Origin: Paenimyroides ummariense | Lineage (GTDB): Bacteria > Bacteroidota > Bacteroidia > Flavobacteriales > Flavobacteriaceae | DNA length: 64,000 bases | Direction of reading: 5' to 3' | Assembly: GCF_900115115.1 (NCBI RefSeq) | Contig: NZ_FOVI01000006.1 | Location: 100,668-164,667 of the forward strand | Shown here: piece after piece, positions 9,080-16,425 of the stretch | Numbering within the stretch: the first letter of the stretch is position 1 | Layout of the letters: the number at the start of each line of letters is the position of its first letter | Notes under the pieces: model-generated | What the model saw: only the letters and a program-made list of their open reading frames with translations | Told to the model about the DNA's origin: nothing | The model's database searches: none | Program-made: the position numbers and the translations under genes

Positions 9080-9538
9080 TTATCGAAAATTTGGTCGGGC
9101 GGTAAAGGGAGAAAAGGACCATGGAACCGAAACAAAAAGAATAAAAAGTATGATTAGATATCTAACAAACAGATAATTAAAAGCGGTATCTGTGCCGATT
9201 TTGTCTTTGGTTTTATCAGTAAAAACATTTAAAGGCAATACGCCCAAAATCATCATAAATGGGTGTTCTAATCCAAAAAAGCGTATTTCTCGCCATTTTA
9301 CTGCTTGGCTAACTTGCGACCAAAAAGCTTTAACCATTGGGCTTTGTGTAAGTAGTAAAATTCCGACTAAAAACTGTAGGTTGAAAACGTTTTTTATCAC
9401 TTTAAAAAGTTGATAATCTTTGATCGTGTAAATAGCTTTTTTCGATTTTTTCAGGAAGATGAAAATCAAACCGAATAATAGAAATACTAAGGCAATCCAG
9501 CGCAGATAAGAATGAATTTTTAACAGATATCCGTACAT
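9080..9538 (-). CDS. Four-helix membrane protein
   Basis: The product has 152 residues with about four hydrophobic helices. It begins MYGYLLKIHSYLRW, with a His close to the first helix; further His occur at EHPFMM. Flavobacterial relatives are sometimes labelled cytochrome b-like because of such His and length, but no firm haem motif can be shown. It starts one base from the stop of the zinc-finger gene upstream on the same strand, so the two are co-transcribed. Function unknown. Confidence 0.65.
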   Translation of the reverse strand: MYGYLLKIHSYLRWIALVFLLFGLIFIFLKKSKKAIYTIKDYQLFKVIKNVFNLQFLVGILLLTQSPMVKAFWSQVSQAVKWREIRFFGLEHPFMMILGVLPLNVFTDKTKDKIGTDTAFNYLFVRYLIILFILFVSVPWSFSPFTARPNFR

Positions 9539-9539
9539 T

Positions 9540-9887
9540 TTAATTCTTTTTTACTAAAACAAACCAGTCGTTTTCTATAGGCATGTAACCTTGATCGTAC
9601 ACAAAATAATAAGTTGCGTTAGACTTTGTGACATATATGGAAGTGAATAGTGAAAAATCGAAACCTAAATCGAGCAGTCTTTTACGATTGATTTTTGCTT
9701 TACCTTCAGGATTGTTTTCTGATAAAATACGGTAATTTTTACGCAACGCGTAATTAACCGTTCGCATTAAATTGGTGGTGTCTTTGTTTAATTTGTTGTT
9801 GTAGGTATTGCGACAGGCATCGTTACAGAATTTTTTATCTTCACGACCAATGATTTTTTCGCCACATTCTAAACAATTTTTGCCCAT
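9540..9887 (-). CDS. Small zinc-ribbon protein
   Basis: The product has 115 residues. An N-terminal zinc ribbon of the form CLECGEKI...KKFCNDACR supplies four cysteines (about residues 5, 8, 21 and 25). A helical segment and a C-terminal beta-rich part (TYYFVYDQGYMPIENDW) follow. The zinc ribbon resembles those of small conserved Bacteroidota proteins of unknown role. It is the fourth gene of a minus-strand run that starts with an XRE regulator. It may bind nucleic acid or only use zinc for structure. Confidence 0.7.
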   Translation of the reverse strand: MGKNCLECGEKIIGREDKKFCNDACRNTYNNKLNKDTTNLMRTVNYALRKNYRILSENNPEGKAKINRKRLLDLGFDFSLFTSIYVTKSNATYYFVYDQGYMPIENDWFVLVKKN

Positions 9888-9909
9888 ATTTTCTTTTAAA
9901 GATACAAAA

Positions 9910-10389
9910 TTACTGTTTAATATTTTGTGTTTTAATGAAGTAAAAAATAACTGGAACTTTAATACAAAAAAGTATCAAAATAAATAAGTAGGGTGTTTGC
10001 GAAGATTTATATGTAATGGTTTCGTACAAAATGATACCGAAAATTATCAAAATACTCAATGCGAAAATGGAAACGGTTTTACGCATCACATGCATAATTG
10101 CTTCTTTATTATTTTTTGTAATTTCTTGTCCAAAATTTAAAGGGATATTTCTCCATTTCAAAAAATACAGTCCAAGTATAAGAAAAGTATTAATAAATCC
10201 TAGGATATATAAATGAGAAGTGTTGCCAAAACTATCGGCTGTACCTTGAATATTAAAATGTGTTGGAAGATTTTGATCCGGATTTTGATTTACTCTCCAA
10301 ATAATACACCAAAATGTAATCAATCCAAGTAAAACAATACTGTCGATTATTTTTTCAAAAAGGCTATATTTTCTTCGGTGCTTTTGCAT
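9910..10389 (-). CDS. DUF1648/SdpI-like membrane protein
   Basis: The product has 159 residues with four hydrophobic helices. The signature of the DUF1648 domain is clear after the first helix: NLPTHFNIQGTADSFG. In Bacillus this domain is part of SdpI, the membrane protein that gives immunity to the SdpC toxin; elsewhere its role is unknown. It is one base from the PH-domain gene upstream on the same strand and is therefore part of the XRE operon. An envelope-stress or toxin-protection role is inference. Confidence 0.8.
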   Translation of the reverse strand: MQKHRRKYSLFEKIIDSIVLLGLITFWCIIWRVNQNPDQNLPTHFNIQGTADSFGNTSHLYILGFINTFLILGLYFLKWRNIPLNFGQEITKNNKEAIMHVMRKTVSIFALSILIIFGIILYETITYKSSQTPYLFILILFCIKVPVIFYFIKTQNIKQ

Positions 10390-10390
10390 T

Positions 10391-10867
10391 CTACTTCAAA
10401 AGCTTTAAGCGTTGTTGCAATTCATCTCGAACTTCCATATAATTTTTGTAATACAAGCTAGAAAAAACGGCAATTGCTTTTTTGTCTTGAATCAAATAAC
10501 AATATTCGTGGTATTGCGCTCGCTGTCTAAATTCACGAATGGCAAAACCATCAATATCAGTGTTTTTAAAAGTTTTTTTAGTGCCAAAGCCCAACAGTTG
10601 TTTTATTTCAATGGTGTCGTTAGTTATTTTTATTGTTGCCATGCGCAGGTTCATTTCAATAAAAAAGCCCCAAATAATTACAAACAAACTTACCAAACCG
10701 CACACAACCAAAAATACTGTTAAGCCCCAATGCCAGTTATCTTGAAACATGCGTAAAAACTTGTTGACAATAAAGGCAGTTAAAACCGGAAAACTTAAAA
10801 TTAGTAAGCTGTAAAAGTAGGCGGTGTTACTTAATTTTGACTGAACCATTTTATAATTTTTTTTCAA
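10391..10867 (-). CDS. Membrane-anchored bacterial PH-domain protein
   Basis: The product has 158 residues. Two hydrophobic helices (about 18-38 and 47-70) precede a bacterial PH-like domain (about 74-158). That domain carries the pattern ATIKITNDTIEIKQLLGFGTKKTF with a downstream DIDGFAI strand. Such domains recur in membrane-stress gene groups. The start overlaps the end of the XRE gene by 17 bases; a second Met at residue 7 (10849) would make the overlap vanish. The overlap indicates translational coupling with the regulator. Confidence 0.75.
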   Translation of the reverse strand: MKKNYKMVQSKLSNTAYFYSLLILSFPVLTAFIVNKFLRMFQDNWHWGLTVFLVVCGLVSLFVIIWGFFIEMNLRMATIKITNDTIEIKQLLGFGTKKTFKNTDIDGFAIREFRQRAQYHEYCYLIQDKKAIAVFSSLYYKNYMEVRDELQQRLKLLK

Positions 10868-11513
10868 ATTTAGCGTATAATTTCCAAAAGCTTTGCAGGT
10901 TTTCGGTATTAAAATCTTCCGATTTCCATTCGTTCAGCTTCAAATTTATCGTTGTTTTGTTTTGATTATACGTTCCAATAAAAATTTCGGTATTCGTTAA
11001 AAACATTCCGAAATGATTATCTAACATGTGTAAGGTATCAATTTGAACTTGTTCAAAAAACAGAATGGTGTATTCGGGAATATCCACATTTGCCGGTGCG
11101 GCAATTTCGTGTGTAAGCTCCAAAGCAATAAACTTGTGCGAGCTGTACATTGGAAAAGCAATAAGATCTAATTTCTGAACATCAAAAGTTCCTTCTTTAA
11201 TATGATGAATAGCTTCGCGTGAAATAAACGGAATGTTTGCAAAGTTTTTTTGTAATTTTTTCTGACCTTCCTCGTTAAAATAGTCGTTAAAGTTTAAAAT
11301 CTCGTTAACCGACAGTTGTTTTGTCAAAAGATGTTCTAATGGTATGCTAAAATAATTAGCAATTTTTATAATGCTTTCTAATTTGGGTTCCGCACGTAGT
11401 TCTTCGTACGACGAAATATTACCTCTCGTAAGGTTGAATATATCGGCAAAAGCCTGTTGGCTTAAGTTTTTTACATTTCGAAGCTTCTTTATATTGTAAC
11501 CAATTTTACTCAT
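10851..11513 (-). CDS. XRE-family transcription regulator
   Basis: The start is placed at ATG 11513, not the upstream Met at 11552. The extension is AT-rich and overlaps the shared promoter region. The 220-residue product opens with a helix-turn-helix (about residues 5-60: KKLRNVKNLSQQAFADI...TRGNISSYEEL). The C-terminal ligand or oligomerisation domain (about 95-220) contains a lipocalin-free beta pattern such as YTILFFEQVQIDTLHMLD, similar to the S24-like half of phage repressors but without a visible Ser-Lys protease pair. It heads the minus-strand operon and faces the PspA operon. The inverted repeat at 11560-11578 is its likely operator. Confidence 0.85.
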   Translation of the reverse strand: MSKIGYNIKKLRNVKNLSQQAFADIFNLTRGNISSYEELRAEPKLESIIKIANYFSIPLEHLLTKQLSVNEILNFNDYFNEEGQKKLQKNFANIPFISREAIHHIKEGTFDVQKLDLIAFPMYSSHKFIALELTHEIAAPANVDIPEYTILFFEQVQIDTLHMLDNHFGMFLTNTEIFIGTYNQNKTTINLKLNEWKSEDFNTENLQSFWKLYAKFEKKL

Positions 11514-11559
11514 TTTGAAAAAAAATAAAAATTTTGCTAAATTTATTTGCAAAAAGTAT

Positions 11560-11578
11560 TATCTTTATGCAAAAGATA
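11560..11578. promoter_or_regulatory. Putative operator between the divergent operons
   Basis: TATCTTT (11560-11566), a 5-base spacer ATGCA, then AAAGATA (11572-11578) form a perfect 7-base inverted repeat. Three TGCAA-type half sites (about 11548, 11568 and 11583) surround it. It lies between the XRE start (11513) and the plus-strand start (11605), where such a regulator would bind. Confidence 0.55.
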
Positions 11579-11604
11579 TGTGCAAGATACAAAATTAATT
11601 TACA

Positions 11605-11994
11605 ATGCATTTTTTAAACGTCGAAAAATATATTTTGGATACAGGATACAGTATCAAATATAAAAGCAAAGAAGAAGGGATTTTTTTGATAGAAAATCTG
11701 GCAGACGGAGTTCAGAATTTAATCGTTGGTGTTGCCGCGCCCGTTTTAATATTTGAACAATACCTGTTTACGTTACAAGCCGATAATATGCAGGTGTTCA
11801 AGGCTTTGTTAATGAAAAACAGAGATATAATTCACGGTGCTTTTGCACTTACCGAAGATGGTTCGAAAGTTATTTTTAGATATACGCTGCAAATTCACAA
11901 TTTAGATTTTAACGAATTTGATGCCGCATTAAACTCGCTGAGTTTGTTGTTAAGCGAATATTCCGAACAGTTAATACAGTTTTCAAAGAATTAA
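11605..11994 (+). CDS. YbjN/Tir-chaperone-like protein
   Basis: The product has 129 residues with alternating beta strands and a long C-terminal helix. The features are GYSIKYKSKEEGIFLIENL, then a hydrophobic strand (LIVGVAAPVLIFEQYLFTL), then FNEFDAALNSLSLLLSEYSEQL. This matches the type III chaperone-like fold seen in CesT/Tir and YbjN proteins. Such proteins bind partner peptides in the cytoplasm. It ends 12 bases before PspA and is the first gene of that operon. Binding of PspA or the flotillin is a natural guess but not shown. Confidence 0.7.
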   Translation: MHFLNVEKYILDTGYSIKYKSKEEGIFLIENLADGVQNLIVGVAAPVLIFEQYLFTLQADNMQVFKALLMKNRDIIHGAFALTEDGSKVIFRYTLQIHNLDFNEFDAALNSLSLLLSEYSEQLIQFSKN

Positions 11995-12006
11995 AAAATA
12001 AAAGAT

Positions 12007-12699
12007 ATGAATATTTTTAAAAGAATTTTTAGAATTGGTCAGGCAGAAATTCATGCCGTAGTCGATAAAATGGAAGATCCCATTAAAATGACGGAACAAG
12101 GAATCCGTGAAATGAAAGAAGATTTAGATCAGGCAATGGAAGCGTACGCCAAAGTAAAAGCATTGGCAATTCGCACCCATAACGCTGCCGATAAAAAACG
12201 CGAAGATGCTGCCGATTTTGAAAACAAAGCGGTGTTGTTGCTTCAAAAACTTCAAAAACAGGAGTTGGAAGTTGATCAGGCTGAACGTTTGGCAAAAGAA
12301 GCATTGCATTTAAAGAAGCAGAATTTGTTGGAAGCCGAAGAATTAAGCTCGCAAGCAAATATTCACGACGAATCTTCGAACGAAGTTCATAAGAATATCG
12401 AGGTGTTAAAGTACAACATCAACAAATGGGAAACCGAATTAGCAACCATTAAAGCTCGGGTTCGTGTGGCAAACGCAACTAAAGTGGTGAATAAACAACT
12501 GGCAAAAATGGATTCAAACAGCACCATAAGTATGTTGGAACGCATGAAAGAAAAGGTGGAAGAAGATGAAGCGCTGGCTAAAGCTTATGGCGAAATGGCA
12601 AAACAAACACCAAATGTTTCAGATGAAATAGATCAGGCGTTGAACGAAAATTCATCAGATGCCGATTTAGATGCATTGAAGAAACAATTAGGAATGTAA
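12007..12699 (+). CDS. PspA/IM30-family membrane-stress protein
   Basis: The product has 230 residues, the usual PspA size. The N-terminus is MNIFKRIFRIGQAEIHAVVDKMEDPIK in part (FKRIFRIGQAEIHAVVDKME), the typical amphipathic start that binds damaged membrane. Long alpha-helical coiled coils cover about residues 25-200, ending ERMKEKVEEDEALAKAY. PspA/IM30 proteins are bacterial relatives of ESCRT-III. They polymerise on membranes and repair or support them. It lies directly after the YbjN-like gene. The usual PspF regulator and PspB/C are not present; XRE control is more likely. Confidence 0.93.
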   Translation: MNIFKRIFRIGQAEIHAVVDKMEDPIKMTEQGIREMKEDLDQAMEAYAKVKALAIRTHNAADKKREDAADFENKAVLLLQKLQKQELEVDQAERLAKEALHLKKQNLLEAEELSSQANIHDESSNEVHKNIEVLKYNINKWETELATIKARVRVANATKVVNKQLAKMDSNSTISMLERMKEKVEEDEALAKAYGEMAKQTPNVSDEIDQALNENSSDADLDALKKQLGM

Positions 12700-12738
12700 T
12701 AAAGTCTTAAAGTCAAAGGTTGAAAAGTCGAAAGAACC

Positions 12739-12850
12739 GTCAGTTCGAGCGGAGTTGAGAACCAAAAGTTTGTCATTCCGACGCAGGAGGAATCTCTAAT
12801 TTTTCTTAGTTCAATCGATAGCTGTCATTTCGAGCGGAGTCGAGAAATCT
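12739..12850 (+). repeat. Intergenic repeats, REP-like, three units
   Basis: Three related 24-28 base units stand in tandem. They are GTCAGTTCGAGCGGAGTTGA at 12739, GTCATTCCGACGCAGGAGGA at 12772 and GTCATTTCGAGCGGAGTCGA at 12823. GC content is higher than around. They share the core TTCGAG(C)GGAGTCGAGAA with elements at 13124-13204 and 16104-16323. Confidence 0.75.
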
Positions 12851-12890
12851 AAAACAATATTAATTCAAGAAATAATTAAAACACCATTAT

Positions 12891-13082
12891 ATGAAACGAT
12901 TTGAATATAAAACAATAGAAATTAAACCAAAAGGTACCTGGACCTGGAAATTCGATATTGTTGAAATTGATAAAATTTTAAACGATATGGGCAGTCAAGG
13001 CTGGGAATTAGTAACAACCGAAAGTCGTGATATGAGCGGAACAGCTTATGGTTTTCACTACACTTTTAAACGCGAAATATAA
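12891..13082 (+). CDS. DUF4177 protein
   Basis: The product has 63 residues: FEYKTIEIKP at the start, then DKILNDMGSQGWELVT, then a C-terminal strand FHYTFKRE. This is the complete DUF4177 pattern (YK...LN..G.eGWELV). Function is unknown; such proteins are small beta-alpha units, probably cytoplasmic. It sits inside the PspA/flotillin run with about 190 bases on each side, both filled with intergenic repeats. Confidence 0.8.
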   Translation: MKRFEYKTIEIKPKGTWTWKFDIVEIDKILNDMGSQGWELVTTESRDMSGTAYGFHYTFKREI

Positions 13083-13123
13083 AAGTAATGACTGTTACTA
13101 ACTTTATAACATGATATTTAGAT

Positions 13124-13204
13124 CCGTCACTTCGAGTAGCGTAACGAAATGAAGCGTATCGAGAAGTCTTTGAATGATAGGTTCTCGACAGGCTCGAACT
13201 GACG
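13124..13204 (+). repeat. Intergenic inverted-repeat element
   Basis: CGTCACTTCGAG at the left end (from 13125) and CTCGAACTGACG at the right end (to 13204) face each other. The internal parts GAAGCGTATCGAGAAG and GTTCTCGACAGGCTCG belong to the same family as the units at 12739 and 16104. The element could fold into a long hairpin. Confidence 0.75.
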
Positions 13205-13262
13205 AAAATTTAATTATATTACTGTTTGCAAGAACTAATAACTAAAAACAAATAACTATACT

Positions 13263-13919
13263 ATGGCAGAACTTTTAAACCTATTATTCTATCCGCTTTC
13301 AAACGGAATTATGACGGTTCTTACCGGAATGTCTTTGCTGTATTGGGTTTTTATGTTTTTTTCGGGCGATGGAATAGATACCGATGCCGAATTTCACATG
13401 GGCGATGTTTCCGATGGCGATGTAAATACCGATGCTGACGGCGAGGTTTCCTTCGGATCAAAAGTGTTAGAATTTATCAACATAGGCAAAATGCCGTTAA
13501 TGGTCATTGTAACCTTGTTTAAGTTCATCGGCTGGATTCTTACCTTATTGTCATCCATCTTTTTAGGTTTGGCGAATTGGGGCATCAAATCAGTGTTAAT
13601 ACTGCTTCCGGTGTTTGTAATCACCTTCGTAATCATGCATTATGTAACAAAACCATTAGTAAAAATGTACAAAAATTTAGGCTATAACGGCGAAGAATCA
13701 ATCGATTTTTTAGGCAGAACCGGTACGTTGAAATCAACCATAGAAAACAACAAAATAGGCATTTTAGAAGTAACCATTCAAAAAGATGTATTTCGGTTAA
13801 ATGTAAAAAGTCAAACAGGAAACCGCATAGAATACGGCGCAGAAGTAATGATTATTAAAGCCGTAGAAAACAATATTTACGAAGTACAACCAAACATAAC
13901 CTTACATAATATAAACTAA
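13263..13919 (+). CDS. YqiJ/NfeD-type OB-fold membrane protein
   Basis: The product has 218 residues. An N-terminal membrane segment (about 12-35: SNGIMTVLTGMSLLYWVFMF) is followed by an acidic loop (about 38-70, many Asp/Gly). Two further helices (about 80-125) come next. A C-terminal OB-fold (about 140-210) begins FLGRTGTLKSTIENNKIG and has VFRLNVKSQTG. This plan is that of YqiJ, the partner of flotillin YqiK, and of NfeD proteins in general. It starts just upstream of the flotillin gene (13 bases), as expected for the pair. The OB-fold probably regulates flotillin assembly. Confidence 0.88.
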   Translation: MAELLNLLFYPLSNGIMTVLTGMSLLYWVFMFFSGDGIDTDAEFHMGDVSDGDVNTDADGEVSFGSKVLEFINIGKMPLMVIVTLFKFIGWILTLLSSIFLGLANWGIKSVLILLPVFVITFVIMHYVTKPLVKMYKNLGYNGEESIDFLGRTGTLKSTIENNKIGILEVTIQKDVFRLNVKSQTGNRIEYGAEVMIIKAVENNIYEVQPNITLHNIN

Positions 13920-13932
13920 CTAAATTAAATCA

Positions 13933-16053
13933 ATGAACAAACTATTATTAATCGATGGGCTTTCGGGCGTATCAGGAATCATACTTTTAGCATTAGGCAT
14001 AATTGTATTTTTAATTATTTCGTTTTTTGTAGTACTAAGCATGTTCTACAAAAAAATTCCGCAGGGCAAGGCAATTGTGCGTACTGGTGTGGGCGGATCT
14101 AAAGTGGCATTCAACAAAGGAATGTACGTAATTCCGGTTTTTCATAAAATGGAAATCATGGATATTTCGGTAAAGAAAATCGAAATTGCCCGTATGCAGC
14201 ATGACGGGTTGATTTGTCGCGATAATATTCGTGCCGATATCAAAGTAGCGTTTTTCGTTCGCGTAAACAAGTCGGTAGACGATGTGATCAATGTAGCGCA
14301 AAATTTAGGATGTGACCGTGCAAGTGATCCGGAAACATTGAAAAGTATTTTTGAATCGAAGTTTTCCGAAGCATTGAAAACCGTTGGTAAAAAATTCGAT
14401 TTTATTGAATTATACGAAGCACGTCGTGAGTTTCGTGATGAAATATTGAACATTATCGGAACAGATTTAAATGGATATATTTTAGACGATTGTGCAATTG
14501 ATTATTTGGAACAAACCGAATTACGTTTTTTAAGTGCCGATAATATTTTAGATTCTGAAGGAATTAAAAAGATTACCGAATTAACGGCAAAACAGAATAT
14601 GAGTGCCAATTTAATTCGTCGCGAAGAAGAAAAAGTAATAAAAAAGCAAAACGTGGAAGCGCGTGAAGCAATTTTAGAATTAGATCGACAATTAGCTGAA
14701 AAGGAAGAGCGTCAAAAACGTGAAATCGATAATATTAAAGCACGCGAAGAAGCTGAAATTACTAAAGTTCGTGAAGAAGAACGTCTAAAATCGCAAACCG
14801 TTCGTATTGCAACCGAAGAACAATTGGCTGTTCAGGAAGAAAACAAACTGCGTCAGATCATCATTGCAGAAAAGAATAAAATTCGTACCGATGCAGTTGA
14901 AACCGAGCGTGTAGAAAAAGACCGCGCGTTAGAGCAAACCGAAAGAGAGCGTATCGTTACCCTGGCACAGATTGATAAAGAACGATCGATCGAAACCGAG
15001 AAAAAATCGATTCAAAACGTCATTAAAGAACGTGTTCAGTTAGAAAAAGGCGTTGTAGAAGAGCAGCAAAATGTTCGTGATGTTGAGGTATTCCGTGAAG
15101 TAGAACGTAAAAAACAAGCAGGTGTAATTGCAGCATCTCAAGAAGCAGAAGAGCGTTTAATTGCAACGGTAAAAGCTGCCGAAGCTTCAAAAATTGCAGC
15201 AGAACAAGAAAAAGAGAAAAAAGTAATCGATGCCGAAGCAGAAAAATTAGTTGCAGAACGTAAAGCACAAGAAGTATTGATTGATGCCGAAGCGAAGAAA
15301 GAAGCTGCAGCAAAAGAAGCAGAAGCTCGTAAAATTATTGCCGAAGCACAAGCGAAAGAAGAAGCTGCCATTGGATTATCTGAAGCAGAAGTAATGATTG
15401 CAAAAGCAGAAGCAGAAGAAATTCAAGGAACAAAAACCGCAGCGGTTATCGAAATTAAAGCAGAAGCTATGCGTAAAGAAGGTTTGGCACAAGCCGAAGT
15501 TGTTCGTGAAAAAGCAATGGCAGAAGCTAAAGGTATCGAAGAAAAAGCCGAAGCTATGAAAAAACTAGACGGCGTTGGTAAAGAGCACGAGGAGTTTAAA
15601 CTACAATTACAAAAAGAGAAAGAAGTAGAACTGGCACATATCAACATTCAAAAAGATATCGCTTCTGCACAGGCTGAAGTATTGTCTGAAGCATTGAAAA
15701 CCGCTAAAATCGATATCGTTGGTGGTGAAACTATGTTCTTTGAAAACATTGTTCGCCAAGTTTCCAACTCAAAAGGTTTCGATCATTTAATCAACAATTC
15801 GCAACATGCTTTAGACATTAAAGAATCGTTGATGGGTCCAGACGGAAAAGGAGATTTAGCGGAGAAAATCCGTGGCTTGGCAGACAAATACGGCATTTCA
15901 TCGAACGATATTAAAAATCTAACCGTTTCGGCAGCTTTAATTAAACTACAACAAGCAGCAAGCGGTCAAAACAACGAAGAAGACGCAGGTTTTATTAATT
16001 CGTTATTCGGTTTGGCTAAAAACCTGGGAATATCAAACAAAAAATTAATTTAA
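13933..16053 (+). CDS. Flotillin (YqiK-type, SPFH/band 7)
   Basis: The product has 706 residues. One N-terminal membrane helix (about 10-35) precedes the SPFH domain (about 36-190: KIPQGKAIVRTGVGG, then GMYVIPVFHKMEIMDISVKK). A very long Ala/Glu/Lys-rich coiled coil (about 215-560) follows. A C-terminal domain (about 570-706) ends in GISNKKLI. Flotillins oligomerise to form membrane scaffolds that organise lipid domains and signalling. YqiK is the long form found with YqiJ. The high repeat content also yields several spurious minus-strand open frames. Together with the upstream OB-fold gene it is the core of the membrane module. Confidence 0.93.
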   Translation: MNKLLLIDGLSGVSGIILLALGIIVFLIISFFVVLSMFYKKIPQGKAIVRTGVGGSKVAFNKGMYVIPVFHKMEIMDISVKKIEIARMQHDGLICRDNIRADIKVAFFVRVNKSVDDVINVAQNLGCDRASDPETLKSIFESKFSEALKTVGKKFDFIELYEARREFRDEILNIIGTDLNGYILDDCAIDYLEQTELRFLSADNILDSEGIKKITELTAKQNMSANLIRREEEKVIKKQNVEAREAILELDRQLAEKEERQKREIDNIKAREEAEITKVREEERLKSQTVRIATEEQLAVQEENKLRQIIIAEKNKIRTDAVETERVEKDRALEQTERERIVTLAQIDKERSIETEKKSIQNVIKERVQLEKGVVEEQQNVRDVEVFREVERKKQAGVIAASQEAEERLIATVKAAEASKIAAEQEKEKKVIDAEAEKLVAERKAQEVLIDAEAKKEAAAKEAEARKIIAEAQAKEEAAIGLSEAEVMIAKAEAEEIQGTKTAAVIEIKAEAMRKEGLAQAEVVREKAMAEAKGIEEKAEAMKKLDGVGKEHEEFKLQLQKEKEVELAHINIQKDIASAQAEVLSEALKTAKIDIVGGETMFFENIVRQVSNSKGFDHLINNSQHALDIKESLMGPDGKGDLAEKIRGLADKYGISSNDIKNLTVSAALIKLQQAASGQNNEEDAGFINSLFGLAKNLGISNKKLI

Positions 16054-16103
16054 TCTTAAATGATTATCAGGAAGATTATACTAAATAAGTTTTTTCAGGT
16101 TCG

Positions 16104-16323
16104 CGTCAGTTCGAGCTTGTCGAGAACTTAAGAAATTTAAACTTCTCGATACGCTTCACTATGTTGCGCTACTCGAAGTGACGATTTGCTTAGTATGAAT
16201 TTGATCAAATAGTTTAGTTGTCATTCCGGCGTAGGAGGACACGAGCGATAATGAACTGGCGGAGCAATCTTTAGAGTCAATAGTTTAAGATTCTTCACTA
16301 CATTTCATTTCGTTCAGAATGAC
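16104..16323 (+). repeat. Two intergenic inverted-repeat elements
   Basis: The 372-base gap between flotillin and the AAA+ gene holds two elements. In the first (16104-16183), CGTCAGTTCGAGCTTGTCGA faces CTACTCGAAGTGACG. In the second (16220-16323), GTCATTCCGGCGTAGGAGGA faces CATTTCGTTCAGAATGAC. Both belong to the family at 12739 and 13124. No coding signal is seen in the gap. Confidence 0.75.
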
Positions 16324-16361
16324 ACAAGATTTATCATAAAAATAAACACACACTTTTGCCT

Positions 16362-16396
16362 AAACTTGCCTTTTAAAACCAAAGAAAGGCAAGTTT
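16362..16396. promoter_or_regulatory. 12-base inverted repeat before the AAA+ gene
   Basis: AAACTTGCCTTT (16362-16373) and AAAGGCAAGTTT (16385-16396) are perfectly complementary over an 11-base spacer, ending 29 bases before the ATG at 16426. No T run follows on either strand, so a terminator is unlikely. An operator or a leader hairpin in the transcript is more plausible. Confidence 0.55.
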
Positions 16397-16425
16397 AATT
16401 TCACTAACGCATTAATTTAAAATCA

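Noticed and set aside
12083..12358. Minus-strand ORF inside pspA
   Set aside because: It is a reverse reading of the PspA coiled coil without any family feature.
14035..15647. Several minus-strand ORFs inside the flotillin gene
   Set aside because: They arise from the Ala/Glu/Lys-rich coiled-coil codons read in reverse; the plus-strand protein is clear.
12739..16323. CRISPR array
   Set aside because: The repeat units are few, differ in spacing and orientation, and there are no unique spacers or cas genes.
16362..16396. Terminator between flotillin and the AAA+ gene
   Set aside because: The hairpin has no T run on either strand, so the genes may still be read together.
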